In this document: one piece after another, positions 11,216-22,931 of the stretch
Layout: each line of letters opens with the position of its first letter
Position numbering within the stretch: the first letter of the stretch is position 1
Assembly: GCA_005406025.1 (NCBI GenBank)
Contig: BGZK01000718.1
Coordinates: 1 to 64,000 of the forward strand
DNA length: 64,000 nt
Direction of reading: 5' to 3'
From: Eumeta japonica
Taxonomy: Eukaryota; Arthropoda; Insecta; Lepidoptera; Psychidae
Translations under genes and position numbers: made by a program
The notes under the pieces: generated by a model
The model's database searches: none
What the model was told of the DNA's origin: nothing
The model's input: the letters and a program-made list of their open reading frames with translations, nothing else

Positions 11216-12259
11216 CCTGTAACTGAAAAAGTAATTTTAGGTATCTTATAAACTGTCTAATTAAAAAAATTTCATCGCCCGACAGTTGAAATATTACACT
11301 CATGAGCACGTAAAGGGACAAGTTCAATAAGACGTCCATCTCGATTGCGCCAGCTGTCACGTCATCGTATTTTTGTAATAACAAGAAAATGGAAAAATCT
11401 AATCCAGTTTCTGTGAAAATCCTTGCTCTTGAAACTGCAAGTTTTCTTAGAAAACCCAATGTAATATAGCATCAGTTTTTGCCGATCTGACACCTGATGT
11501 TGTTAGACATCTGTATACTGTTTTCACGTACATTTACCGATAAAAAACACTAACAAATATACTTGAAATAGCTAAAAGGACGTTCTGTGTCTATTAAGGG
11601 GTTAACATGAGCCATTCGTACTTAATAAAAATATGATTCTATTATTTTAAAAACGATTCTAAAATACGAGAAGTATAAAATGCTTAGAAAGCAATTAACT
11701 GGCTTTATTTAAATCGGCTAATTTGGCGTCGTTAGCAGAACTGAGCAGTTACACACTGTTACCACGAAGGAGACCTGTGTGGACATGCGAAAACATAATC
11801 GCTGCATTTGGTGCGGCTGGTCTCAAAGATCACGCCGGGCCAGAAATGATACTATCGCCGATTCAAAAGTAACTTGCATATAGAAACGTGTTTAGTGAAA
11901 TAGTATCGGTTGACAAACTCTGTATTCATTACATGATGTATCAGGGTGGTGCCGAAAACAGCTTAAGTCTGACACGGGAGTATACGCCATGTAAAATATA
12001 ATTCTTCAGTAGAACGCGCAGATGATGTACCATTCAAAACGCCGGTACCGAATCTCAAAGCCCCGTATATAGACGGAACTCATTTTGACAGGATGTCTTG
12101 AGTTTTCATCAGTGATCTGATGTAAAGTGTTATTCTATTCCATGAAAGTGCGGTTCAAAGTAAAATAATTCAGAAATTGATCACAGCTATCGGAAACTGG
12201 AAATATAAAAAATAACATTTAGCCTAAAAAGACCTGCAATTGCTATAAAATATTTTATG

Positions 12260-12380
12260 AGGAAAAAGACCACCCCTATTATTATTATAAATACGAAATC
12301 GTGTTTATGGGATTGTTCTTCCTTCACACAGCAACGGTGTGATGGACGGACGTCATTTTTTGCATATAATTAATACTTAG
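12260..12380 (+). repeat. fragment of the repeat family at 56337-56560
   Basis: TATTATTATAAATACGAAA, a TTCACACAGCAACGG-like phrase and TTTTTTGCATATA follow each other as in a lepidopteran repeat that usually begins ACTAATATTATAAATGCG. The copy at 56337 shares the same plan. Decayed; borders approximate. Confidence 0.35.
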
Positions 12381-13687
12381 GAGGTTGTTGATATCATGGG
12401 ATACGATATGATATGCTACATTTTATATCAGAAAAATGCTTAATTTCTGTAAGTTACAAATTATAAATAACTAAGTAAATACTAAATAAATATGAATTCT
12501 TATTTTATAGATTAGCTTAATTTTACCCCTTGATATACCTTTTTTCACAATTCTTAGTTCCATTTGAATTCGTAGTTAACATAGCTTTGTAATGCCTGAA
12601 AATAAACATTATATGTCTGTAATATAATGTCTATCCCACATAATGATTCGTTATGGGTATGTATGTTAGGTAATAATACAAATCTATGAATTGAATATTA
12701 CAAACACTTTGCAGTATTTTATATAATGCAGTAATTTTTGTCCTATATAACAGGCTGGTATAGAAGTTTACGCTATAATGACACGACACATTCATAATCT
12801 ACAATCGATAATTGATAAATAGTTGGCAAAGAACTCGGTGGTTTGGCCATAATAAAAAAATAAATTTTAACTTAAGTACTTTTAAGTATGCAAAAACTAA
12901 TAACGATTGCCACTAAACACTATGTCTATTTGTTCCAAGAACAACACATGAAAATTAAAGGAAAACAATTTCTAAAACATTCAAACGTTAAAAATGATGC
13001 TACAAAGAATGTTATAGGGTACTCCCAACGAATTTCGTACGAATTTGCAGTTTAGATATTTATATGCGGCGCATTCAATGACGATATTACCACATTAAGC
13101 CGTAACAGAGTCTCTTCAGGGTCCGCGAGATGGTGTAAACAGCGTTCGCTCGTTTATTTACGAGTCCTTATTTCCCTGTACTTTTATATTTTTCACCCTT
13201 TGGTATTTTCGTCGAGATGTTTTTCTTCAGAGACGAGATATATGATAATGCTGTTAGTTGAGAAATAAGTGAATTTGTAATGGCGGTAGGTACTGAAATA
13301 TCTTGGGAATTTGATGTAGGGAATACGTGATATTAAACATTATTTATAGTCAACAAAATTTCCCTGCCGCCAAAAACATTTCGAATGTACTGTTAGAACA
13401 TGTTGTTCTGCTACTAGTTACCAGGTACGGTTGTTATTTTAGCTAATTTGTTATCTTATAATTTTTTGATGTAACTTTGCCTCTACAGGGTCGTACATGT
13501 TTGCGTATTGTTCGCTACTATTACTAGGAGTTCCCAGTGAGTAACAGTATCTCTTTTGTTATTAGATTAAAAGTAATCGAAATAATATGATCACAAACTT
13601 ATGAACTACTTTCCGTTGAATCAACCCATCACTTTCCTAATATTCCTTGTGTCTGCGTTAACTAAGAATTCGATTTCTTTTTAGAAC

Positions 13688-14018
13688 CAGAGTTCCTGAC
13701 CAGTGGGGCGCGCCTCCCAAGGGGGTCGTTGAGCGATATCAAGGGGGGCGCAATACGTTTGCATTTTTTTGAAAGAAAAAATAATTTGGCGCGTAATTAA
13801 ACAATAAAATAATATTATTTACTATAATTATAATAAATATCAATAAAAAAAACGTTTCGAATTTGTTTGAAGTTCATTTTGTATAATTTTGAATGAAAAT
13901 AAATGTAAGTCCTTAAAATAATGTGCGTTTTTTTTCGTAATGTAAGATTGAAAGGGGGGCATGAAAATATTGCTAGGAATCCAAGGAGGCTCAACAAAAG
14001 AAAGGTTGGGAAACTCTG
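13688..14018. mobile_element. hAT-type MITE, about 331 bp
   Basis: The left end reads CAGAGTTCCTGACC and the right end, on the opposite strand, reads CAGAGTTTCCCAACC. This is an imperfect inverted repeat of the CAGnGGTTCnCAACC kind that marks hAT transposons. The flanks TTTTAGAA (shifted by one base) and TTTTAAAA could be a decayed 8-bp target duplication. No transposase is encoded inside, so it would depend on an autonomous hAT element. G-runs next to both ends (GGGGGG near 13745 and 13953) and an AT-rich middle are also typical. Confidence 0.65.
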
Positions 14019-14157
14019 TTTTAAAATAACAAGAATAGATGTATGATCTAAGCCTCCTTTAATTCGTGACTTCGACTTTTCGATGAATTCGACGAGAACT
14101 GGCTCCAGCAACTTTCATTTTTCTTTACGTCCGCATCATAAAATAGAGCAACAGGCA

Positions 14158-14219
14158 CCGCATCATACATACACTTAGCAGCAAATCCTCAAAAATTTGC
14201 TGCTAAGTGTCTGATGCGG
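14158..14219. repeat. perfect 16-bp stem hairpin with outer arms
   Basis: ACACTTAGCAGCAAAT (14171-14186) is followed after eight bases by its exact reverse complement (14195-14210). Outside it, CCGCATCA (14158-14165) pairs with TGATGCGG (14212-14219), leaving a five-to-one bulge. It lies 140 bp from the hAT-type MITE but is not part of it by the borders seen here. Confidence 0.75.
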
Positions 14220-17200
14220 ACAAAATGTAAACGTTTGCTCCGTATACCGCGAATTATGTTAACAGCGCTTAAGCTATAAAAGTTACATTTCAAAGTATGG
14301 ATTCTTAAAAATAATTACGTTGGATGTTTACTTCGAAAAATTTTAGAATTTCCTGAATTTTCAGAGACGAGGAAAATTATAAAATTGGAGCATTTTCTGA
14401 TTTTCCGCTATTTCAAGTCACTCGACTGTGCAAATCATGAGTTTTTTATACACTTCATTATGTAGTGACAGGTTCGACACCGGGAGTTTTTTTTAACCGT
14501 ATTTGAATTACGCAACTGCGGACTCGATGTCGATACCTTCGTCTGACAGTTTGATCTATGGTTCGTGTCAATTATTATTCTCCGTAAACGACTTGTCTAG
14601 TCTTTCTACAAATATTAATAAAATATAATACAGCTTTCATAAAATACCTCATTGTTTTTCATATCTAAAAAAATTCGCTCACAACAATACGAACATTGTT
14701 ATCACTAAAGTTAAAACATTTTACTGCAAATGAAATACGTGTAAGTGCAAAAAAAAATTCGTAAAATCGTCACTTCCGATTGTGAAATATGGATAAACAG
14801 GGACTATTTTAGTACAAAACGAACGATTAGTTTCTTGATACTTTTCTATACATAGGCATTATTTTAGATAACATGTGGGTCCTCATATTTGTAACTAGGC
14901 AAAAGGATTCAGCTCGGCTTACTCATGTAGTCAAAAAAATACAAATTAAATACCACATTAATTTATTTGTCTCTTTCCGTGACATAAACCGTCTTGGATT
15001 TTACTTAAAACATGAAAGAAAAGCATTAGAAATGATTAAGGAACATAGTTATCGACATAAATACTATTTTAGAAATAAAAATAAACTTTACTTACCCTAT
15101 TTTAGCCTGGTTTTTACGCATATCCCATAAGATCGTTGGAGATTGATATACTTAAATAAATTGAAGGTCATTATTACACAAACACTTGTGAAAAAAGTAC
15201 TTAACATCATTTATGAATATTAAAAAAAATACATTTGTGTATCTAGCCAGCCTAATCTCTTGTAGCTTTTTTTTCTGAGGTATTTTCTATTTGATTGCGA
15301 TTTATACGCATAATTAAATTTAAAAAAAAAAAAGCTCTTCTCCAGCTAATGTCCGTTCTTGGATAATCTGCTTTCCGAACGAGTGGGAATTCATTAAATA
15401 AGTAACATTGCAATTCTTACAATATAGTGGTTCCCGAAATTAAGTTATTTTGGATTAAAAAAAAAAGTAGAACATTTTCATTAAAGTAAACACTGATAAG
15501 CATAAGATACGGCAAAAATGCACGTCTGAAGCTGGATGTGTACACACCTACCATACTTTCTAAGAACAAATCAAAAGCATTCAAACGTGTTTGTATGGCG
15601 CCATCTGTGTCCATTTTTAGAAAATAATACGCTCCCCGCTTGCGGCACTAAACGCCCGCGTGTTAATTGCGGAGCGGCTTATCGCTTGCACTTAACTTAT
15701 AACTTGACTGAAATCTGAATAAAGTAATTAAAAAATAAACCTATTTAACTATTATCCATTACATTCTTCTTTGGTGTTATTGATTTTTTTTTTCATTAAT
15801 TATAAGACAGCTTCAATTTTTAAATAAACTAACATACTTATTTTTTATAACCATTTTTTTATAGAATGTTTGAGGGTCAACGGTGCGTGCGATCAGTCAA
15901 AGAATTAAAGGTCACCTTCGCCGATGAATACTCCCAAGTCTAGAAAGTCACCAGTGCGTTGCCTACGTCTTTGATAGGAATAGGATGTCAGCGGAGGGCG
16001 AACTAGGGCGATGGAGAGGCAGGCGGTGATGAAGAGCAGATTGGACCGGCCCGTACTTATGCACAGAGTAGCTAGGCAAATATTTCTTATGAATCGTAAT
16101 TACAATTTCTTGTTTTAAGTTATGTTGCAATCATTTAAGTACGTCATAAGTAAAGGAATACATACAAGAAAAACTCGTGTTCCATTATAAATAAAACGCT
16201 TTAATATAAGCGAAAGCAAAACTTTAATCAGTTGAGCGAGTACTTTTAAAAGAGTAAAGGAGTAGGAATTTTTTTGAGAGGGAAGATTTTTTAGTTACTT
16301 TTTAATTTTGACCTACATATAACTGCCTAGAAGGTATAAAAAAATATAATAAAAATTTAGGTCTTATTGATATCGCTCACAGAACAGACGCAATTATTTT
16401 CTTGAGAATACCGATTGCAACAAATTGAATTCTAATAAGTGACAGCAACGTACGCAACACATTGATGCATTTTAACACCCCATGCTGTTTCTTCGTAAGC
16501 CCGATATTTTTATGAATGAGAACTACTTATTACGGCACGAATTAATTGAAATTGACTGTTTCACTACACGTTGACGCAACGCGCTCAATCGAATTTACCA
16601 CCCGCCGAAACGTGAGATTACTCCGTTATGGAGCAGTTTATGTCGCTTATACGCCAGTTCACGGCTAGTGATTTCTTCTCCATTCTCAATATCAAATTAC
16701 CAGGCACTGGCTTTAGATCCAAAATACGATCAAGCGAACGACTGATTACAAGCGCTTATTTTAAATCATTTTCTATGCAAAGCCAAGTCGTACAGGCAGT
16801 CGTATTTTATACGTAGTAAGAAGCGAACGAGCATTTGAGTCATAAGAGGTTCGACGGTCACCGTCGTCCATGGACATCTGCTATCCCGGGGATTCGAGTA
16901 ACTATAATGCGTTGTTGGCATTATAAGAAAGAGTATTCTCTTTTCTTGAAAACGCCCTTGTAATAGTTTTTTTTTAATCCAAGTTTTGGTGAAATGTACT
17001 AACCGATGTATACTAAACCGTTCACTGCCCGATGTATACTAAACTGAATTTATCGGTACCTTGCCTGTTGTTTTGCTCTTGGTGGATTTTAAGGATGTTA
17101 ATGCGTAATTTAACATCAACTGTCAATTTTCGTTCGTGCAATGTGTGGCGTTACAATTTTTAATGTATCTAGCGCTTTTGTACATCTATAAAGAAAAGTT

Positions 17201-17516
17201 GTTTAATAACGTATGATTTTTTTTTGGAAGAACAAAAAGTAAATATAACATCGTAGCTGACAAATTTTTTTTACTGAAAAAAATTAACGTTGATAATCAA
17301 TTTCAATATTTTCTCGCAACTTAATGTAGTAATCTCACTTCAATTCATTATGAAGAATAACGACAAGTAAAAATAAATATTATGAAAATAATATGTAATT
17401 TTACCGGAAAAGTTCGAGTTAATTCTAAAATGACGTATTCATTCGATTATTAAACAACGAAAAAAATTGTTCCGCAACATCTTATTGTGTAAGATCTTCC
17501 ACGTTTTGTTTTATTT
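14220..17516. other. AT-rich noncoding DNA with repeat fragments
   Basis: No gene is supported. A GC-richer block at about 15870-16075 and the block at 16845-16945 read like fragments of dispersed repeats. The open frame of 85 codons at 14873-15130 is lysine-, tyrosine- and isoleucine-rich, as expected of AT-rich DNA, and has no recognisable domain. Confidence 0.45.
16845..16945 (+). repeat. dispersed repeat fragment (GGTCACCGTCGTCCATGGAC)
   Basis: The order CGACGGTCACCGTCGTCCATG, then CATCTGC, CCCGGGGATT, ATGCGTTG and TTATAAGAAAGAGTA resembles a GC-rich lepidopteran short repeat that I know in the form CACCGC...CCATGGACATCCGC...GCGTTGCCGGCC. Class uncertain, probably SINE or MITE. Confidence 0.4.
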
Positions 17517-17519
17517 CAG
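17517..17519 (+). promoter_or_regulatory. strong 3' splice acceptor candidate
   Basis: A pyrimidine-rich tract ending GTTTTGTTTTATTTCAG (17503-17519) precedes the short ORF that starts at 17563. It fits an intron 3' end well. If used, the exon would begin at 17520 with about 43 bases of 5' UTR. Confidence 0.45.
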
Positions 17520-17562
17520 ATTGAGTGAAAAAACCCCAAGTATTTGTAATAAATAAATATAA

Positions 17563-17703
17563 ATGGACATAAGAATGATGAACGGAACTTTAGTATGGAT
17601 AAGTTTACTCATTCAGCTGTCATCGCTAGCGACAGAATTTTGTCATAGATACAAAATACGGCTTCCGGCTTCATCATCGGATTCGTCCAACGGTACCGTG
17701 TAA
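17563..17703 (+). CDS. short ORF with signal peptide, possible first coding exon
   Basis: The 46-codon frame starts at ATG 17563 with an in-frame TAA directly upstream, so the N-terminus is fixed within this exon. It has further Met codons at residues 5 and 6 in better initiation context (A at -3). Residues 9-23, TLVWISLLIQLSSLA, form a hydrophobic core ending in S-L-A, an ideal -3/-1 signal-peptidase site. The predicted mature part begins TEFCHRYKIRLPASSSDSSN with one cysteine and a Ser-rich end. A strong acceptor lies 43 bases upstream. The frame could be a small secreted peptide, or the start of a larger secreted or membrane protein if a splice donor is used near the end. The only GTs there (17693, 17698) are weak donors. 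I do not recognise the protein. CpG-rich DNA lies 300 bp downstream. It could still be a chance ORF. Confidence 0.38.
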   Translation: MDIRMMNGTLVWISLLIQLSSLATEFCHRYKIRLPASSSDSSNGTV

Positions 17704-17999
17704 TTTTATGCTATGAGAATTACACGCAATCGTTAAATTTCAAGACAATCCAATAATTAGAAGTGCATAAAATTTTATTACCAAATTTCCATTACATAGC
17801 TGAGTTATATACAAGCTTACAAAATATAACAGCGTGCTAAAAAGAAATTATTTTTTTGAACTTGGCGAATTTCGTGCAAAATCAACAAATAAAAATCACA
17901 CGCCACCTACCGAGAAGGCAGAATAACGCCTTTCGAGCCGGATGGCGTTCTACATCTTAAATTAATTACTTAAAACTTGAATCATCCCGAAAGCACCTA

Positions 18000-18340
18000 C
18001 AGAGCGTAATCCAACAGGAGGTGGGCCGTCGCAGTGTTCGCTCGGCGCCCGCGTCGCGCCGCCCCGGGATTCGTGCAAGACGTAAATTTTTAATACGGAA
18101 GAGGCTCTCCTAACTAAATCGAATTACGCACGTGAAAGTAAGCGTTTTGCCGTGTGACGGATTTCTACGTCGCCTGATATGATTCCGCGAGGCGAGATCT
18201 GTCTTAATTTTGTACTCGAGTTACCCCTGTACCGCGCTGGCTGCCGCCGCGTATATTTTAAGATTTATTAATCCGTTTTAGGATTTCAAGACGGAACGCC
18301 ACGCAGGGTTGCCACGACGCCCGTCGCCGGTGCGACTGTG
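18000..18340. promoter_or_regulatory. CpG-rich island, candidate regulatory DNA
   Basis: GC content is clearly above the surroundings and CpG is frequent, with an uninterrupted region of non-repetitive sequence. It lies 300-640 bp beyond the signal-peptide ORF. No core promoter motif is decisive. Function is an inference from composition and position only. Confidence 0.3.
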
Positions 18341-18479
18341 GTCTTTTGTTAAAAATTGTTTTTTCTGAATATATACGTAGTTAGTTAATTTTGACTGGCT
18401 TTCGGCTCGTTCGCTTGAACACGGAATTAATTACACCATCTTTGATTTCGATCCATTGCGCTGTCAATTACGCAATGTC

Positions 18480-18740
18480 AAACACTCAGACCCACCCTCA
18501 TATTCGATCCCGATTTTGATTTAGATCCTGATTCTGATCAAATCATTCTAGACAAACGTATACTATAACTCCAAAAACACACGTACTTCAGCTGAAACGT
18601 TATTTTATGAAACTATCTTGCTGTCACTACTGATCGCAATCTCGGTCCCGGTAGCGATTTTATTCACTTCAGATGTCGATCTTGATTTATCCTTGAACGT
18701 TACCATCACTACTCATATCACCATTCGTATTTGTTCTATA
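18480..18740 (+). repeat. cryptic simple repeat, GATTCCGATC type
   Basis: Words such as GATCCCGATTTTGATTTAG, GATCCTGATTCTGATC and GATCGCAATCTCGGTCCCGG follow without fixed period. Same family as at 4005-4300. Confidence 0.5.
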
Positions 18741-19323
18741 TGGAAATAGAGAAATCGCCGGCAATAACTAGTAAAAACTAAATGTTGATCCGACTTAAGT
18801 TTGATATTTATTAAAAATTACATTTTGAATTTATGAAGTGGTTTTTCGTGATGCGCGTTCAAACAAACCGACCGATAAACAGAAAAAAGGAAAACATGTT
18901 TTTGCGTTCTATTACTTATCCTTCTCTCTTAATCATTTTTAAGTTCACCATTTTGTTACATATATAAATCTAAGAAACATTAATTTTCGAAACACATTCA
19001 GGAGATGAGCAACGTAAAAAAAATTTAATTGTCTAAGGTCTCAAAAATGGAACATTTCAAAAACTCTTGAACTCTATAAACATTGATTTTATCAGACCAG
19101 ATGGTATTGTATTTTCGGCATTACACGACTTCACAAAATCAAAATTAAAACTTTTTCGAAAATATTTTTTATTTTACATACCTATTTTCCAATATCGAAC
19201 TGGCTTAGTGAACTGTCTACATTTTGAAATCATAATAACACACAGCTCGCTATGTATTCAATATAATATTATATAATAGGAAGTCTCGAATAAATAAAAA
19301 ACTCACTCGAATTAAGAAACTCA

Positions 19324-19380
19324 CAATTATCAATACAATATTAAGGTACTTTAAGTGCCTTAAAATTATATTGATAATTG
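19324..19380. repeat. short inverted repeat, 26-bp arms
   Basis: Arms 19324-19349 and 19355-19380 match at 23 of 26 positions around a five-base loop. The outer part CAATTATCAATA is perfect. The resulting 57-nt hairpin is close to the size of a microRNA precursor but could equally be the remnant of a small MITE. Confidence 0.7.
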
Positions 19381-20306
19381 CTAATAATAACGTTCATTTT
19401 ATATATCCGTTGGCCGAGGAACCGAGTTCACTTTGTAACAATAAATAGTTAGGTAATCATCCGAAATTATTTTTCTCATAATAGTTTGTGACCTTATTTT
19501 TATTCAAAGCGAACACTAAGATACAGCATATGTCGCCCGAGCGGTTGCTCTAACGTGTCCTATAAACTCGGGACGTGTGGCAACCCTAAACGAGGAAGGC
19601 GCGTGTGCGAAATACAAGCTCTTACGAAATTAGGCCTGTAAGTAAAATTAAATTAAATCCGATATCGCCTCATGCGGAGTCGGTATATGTTAATATTAAA
19701 CAGGCACAGCTTTTAATGTAAATCACGTCGTCTCAGTAAGGTTTTGGGTGTTGCCAGTGCGGTTGCATTAGCTTGAGTTCGGTTTATTAGGACAGATTTC
19801 GTGAATAATGTTTCGTTCTTGTTTATTTATTCATTACATTTCTATTTAATTCATTGGTCGCTATACTTTTGTTGTAAAACGAACGCCACCTTCGGTTAAA
19901 CGGAAATAATAAACTGAATTTTCAGTTTTATTAGCCTAAATTTAGAAGCATACAAAAGAAACGATTTTTTCTTTGTCCAGAGAGCAGTTAAAAACTACTA
20001 AACGTACTGCAATGGGACTTTGGCTATTTGACGCAGAATCGTTCATAGATTATTTTAATTTATCTGCTTGTTTACTTTTATTATCTGTAACACGCAGCGA
20101 AAGTTATGAACGACGGGTAGTATGTAATATTCTATTGTGTAAGGTGTTTTTGTCAATATTGTGTGAGGTTCTACTGTAATGCGGAAATTCATAAATAAAT
20201 GCCTGCCTGCGACATGCAGTAAAATGCAGCGTGCGATCCACCGCTGTCTCTCAAATCTGTTATTCCACTTTGAATCCTCATGCAATATTGATACGAGATT
20301 GATTGA

Positions 20307-20390
20307 GATATCGAACACCTAAGCAAGTTTGACAACGATTCGGTTGAAATTGCAACCAATCAACTGACGTTTGCTTAGGTATTCGATATC
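20307..20390. repeat. 84-bp hairpin with GAACACCTAAGCAA arms
   Basis: GATATCGAACACCTAAGCAA (20307-20326) faces its reverse complement with one mismatch (20371-20390). The inner part also pairs, with CGGTTG against CAACC near the loop, so almost the whole 84 bases can fold. A related pair of arms lies at 44008-44125. Confidence 0.7.
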
Positions 20391-20759
20391 TAATAATCCT
20401 ACCGATCTCTCATATCTAATTACTTTATGTAGCAGGCAAGCGTCTAAGGGAATATTTACCTTACATAATGCAACTCGCCACCTCATGCTAGCATCTTCCA
20501 CGGACTCATACAAACGGGCACGGCAGTACTATCAAAATTGAAATTGAGAGACGGAAATGTAGTCCATATCAAGCGAAAAACGGGGATTAGAATGAACCGG
20601 GATCAAAATCAGAACACTACCGGAAGCAGAGCTGAAGCCGCAACGAGATTGATCAATATAATATAGACCGCAAGATCGAACAATACGAAAAATATAGGAA
20701 TAAATTAACATGTCCACGCGGGCGAAGTCACGGGCAGAGTCTATCTAACTAAAATCAAT

Positions 20760-21070
20760 TCATATGTTAAAAGCGTAAATATAATTAATAGCCGGTGATT
20801 TTATCCCTCGGTGGGTAGATTTACAACTGTTGTCTTTAATGAAATCGCACGAATGTCCATGGTTAATTCCGCTTAATTTCTTTAGTTATTTAATTAAAAC
20901 GCGTTTAGGGTCAGCGAACATTCGGCGATAGCGCACAGAAACAGATTAATTCGCGCGCGTTTACGCGCCGCGATTAGCGACCCCGCGGTACCGCTGTCGT
21001 CATTAATCTGTGGCATTAAAAGACTAATGCACCCAATAAAATAAAGTACGACGCTTTATTGGCCGTTTCA
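20760..21070. promoter_or_regulatory. GC-rich island with clustered ATTAAT/TAATTA sites
   Basis: Non-repetitive sequence mixes CpG-rich words (TTCGCGCGCGTTTACGCGCC) with many homeodomain-type cores (TAATTA, ATTAAT, TAATCT). This mixture is what I would expect of a developmental enhancer. No experiment or alignment supports this here; it is inference. Confidence 0.3.
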
Positions 21071-22460
21071 ATAGAATTTCAATATGGAAGCGGGATCGTT
21101 AAGCGGCCGATAGTCGGCTGTTTGTACCCCATCGAGGACGAAATATCTGTGAACTTCCATTGTGGTTAGTTCCATTTGTAAGAGTGCTTTGTTCGTCGAG
21201 TTGAGGTGGAATTGATGAGCCGAGTCCGATAGAAAAAAAAAAGGGGAAGTCATTAAATTCGAAATTCAAAATCTATACCATGTTTTTTTTAAGTTCATAG
21301 CTTAAGATTTATCTCATTCTCTATGTACAGGAATGAGAATTAAGATTTAATATTTTTGTATAAAATTAAAATGAGGTATATTGCATAATCTAAGATTATT
21401 TACACGGAAACGGTAGAGTTAAGCTATTTTCAGAGTTTTATGTTTTAATCTTAATATATAGTATTAACTTTTTTTATTAGTAAATATCTCCTTAATTATC
21501 CATACAGACTCGCAAATATTCTTGAACTCAATTAGTAGGTGGCGCATGTACGTACATAATATCGATTTTACAGATAGTAATATCGATTTCGCAGATGATG
21601 TAACGTCTCAAACCTTCCGAGTCAATGCCAATAAAGTGCCATATCGATCTTCCTAATCTGTAATAAATAAGTTTAAATATTTTATTAACACTGTTAGACA
21701 CGAAAATCAATTTTGAATTCCATAATCTTGTGTTATCGTTTACGAGTTCATACGTACTGATTTATATATCTGACATCATTACAAGAGTTCAGTGTAAATT
21801 CTGGGCTTACGCCTAGCGTCTTCACATTATTGGCAACCATTGAAAAAGTAGAAAAAGAGCGTCTTTTGCTTCATTTTTTGTTTTATTATAACAAGAAAAA
21901 AATAAAGTATAAATACATAATATACGTAATCATCGTTTTGAGAGTTGCGACTACACGGATGTATTATATATTACAGCTGTTATGACTTCCTCAACATGTT
22001 TCAACTTGGTTGAAAAATGGTACATTTATTTGCTTTTAATAAAAAAAACAGTCAATTTAATAAATAATTTAATAAAACTAGAACAACATTTCAGTAAACT
22101 CATCAAACCTCTATACTGAAATTATATCTTTTAACAATACTATTTGCAAAAGAACAATGTTTTTGTTGTTTTCATTATTTTTTTTAGAAGTTGTCACGTA
22201 AAGTAGTAACTCAAAAGCAAAGAGTATTGCTTTGAACATTAGGATATCGAGTTATAGTCCTGATTGCAATGGGCGAATTGATCACTGGGCTTTTAAGTTA
22301 CGTTTGTTAGCAGACCTCAATTAAAACCTGGTAAACGTGAAGGGTTTACAAGGTTCCTCGATATGAAACACAAAAATCATGGAAGGCCATATCTCGGTAG
22401 TGGTGTATACAAAAAATTCGCCAATAAGATCTACGTTTACATTAAATTGCTTTAGAAGTC

Positions 22461-22499
22461 TTGTCCAGTTTCTTACAATTGATGTAAGAAACTAGACAA
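22461..22499. repeat. 17-bp stem hairpin
   Basis: TTGTCCAGTTTCTTACA (22461-22477) and its reverse complement (22483-22499) differ at one position and are separated by five bases. Confidence 0.65.
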
Positions 22500-22812
22500 T
22501 ATACGAATTGACATAATAAGTGTTTCATACCAATGCTGTAGCACCAACAGTTAAATTAGACCAAAATATACTTTTTTAATTTTTGTGCTTCTTAATTTTA
22601 CCCAAAGTCGCCAGCGATAACTGAAAAATCAATAAATTGTCCCACATCAAATCGACTGGCAGTAAGTAGGCACCGGCCGCTAGTCTACAGTAATTACTGA
22701 ATTGCGTGTAATTCAGTGTCAGCTATAAAATACATTTAAATGACACGATTTGAAAGATAATTTTGATTTGCACTATATACTTCGGGCTAACAATTTTTTT
22801 CATTTTATTGGG

Positions 22813-22931
22813 TTTAATATTATATAAGTTAAAAGATTAATATTATATAAGATTAATATTATATAAGATTAATATTATATAAGATTAATATTATATAAGA
22901 TTAATATTATATAAGATTAATATTAAATAAG
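22813..22931. repeat. 16-bp AT-rich tandem array, about six copies
   Basis: The unit ATTAATATTATATAAG is repeated without interruption from 22836 to 22931. The sixth copy has one change, and a seventh unit-like stretch (22813-22829) is separated by a six-base interruption. The homogeneity implies recent expansion. Confidence 0.92.

Larger units (their letters stand above)
9366..13687. other. AT-rich noncoding DNA
   Basis: No gene is supported. A GC-rich stretch lies at about 9395-9530. Dispersed-repeat fragments occur at 10800-11215 and 12260-12380. Short open frames of 65-90 codons are AT-driven and carry no recognisable domain. Confidence 0.45.
17704..22812. other. noncoding DNA with GC-rich islands and hairpins
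   Basis: No gene is supported. The most conspicuous islands are 18000-18340 (CpG-rich, with GCGCCCGCGTCGCGCCGCC) and 20760-21070. Inverted repeats are listed separately at 19324, 20307 and 22461. A cryptic GATTCCGATC repeat lies at 18480-18740, and a minus-orientation piece of it at 20575-20650. Confidence 0.45.

Noticed and set aside
14468..14486. GGTTCGACACC resembling a tRNA B box
   Set aside because: No A box or cloverleaf can be placed around it.
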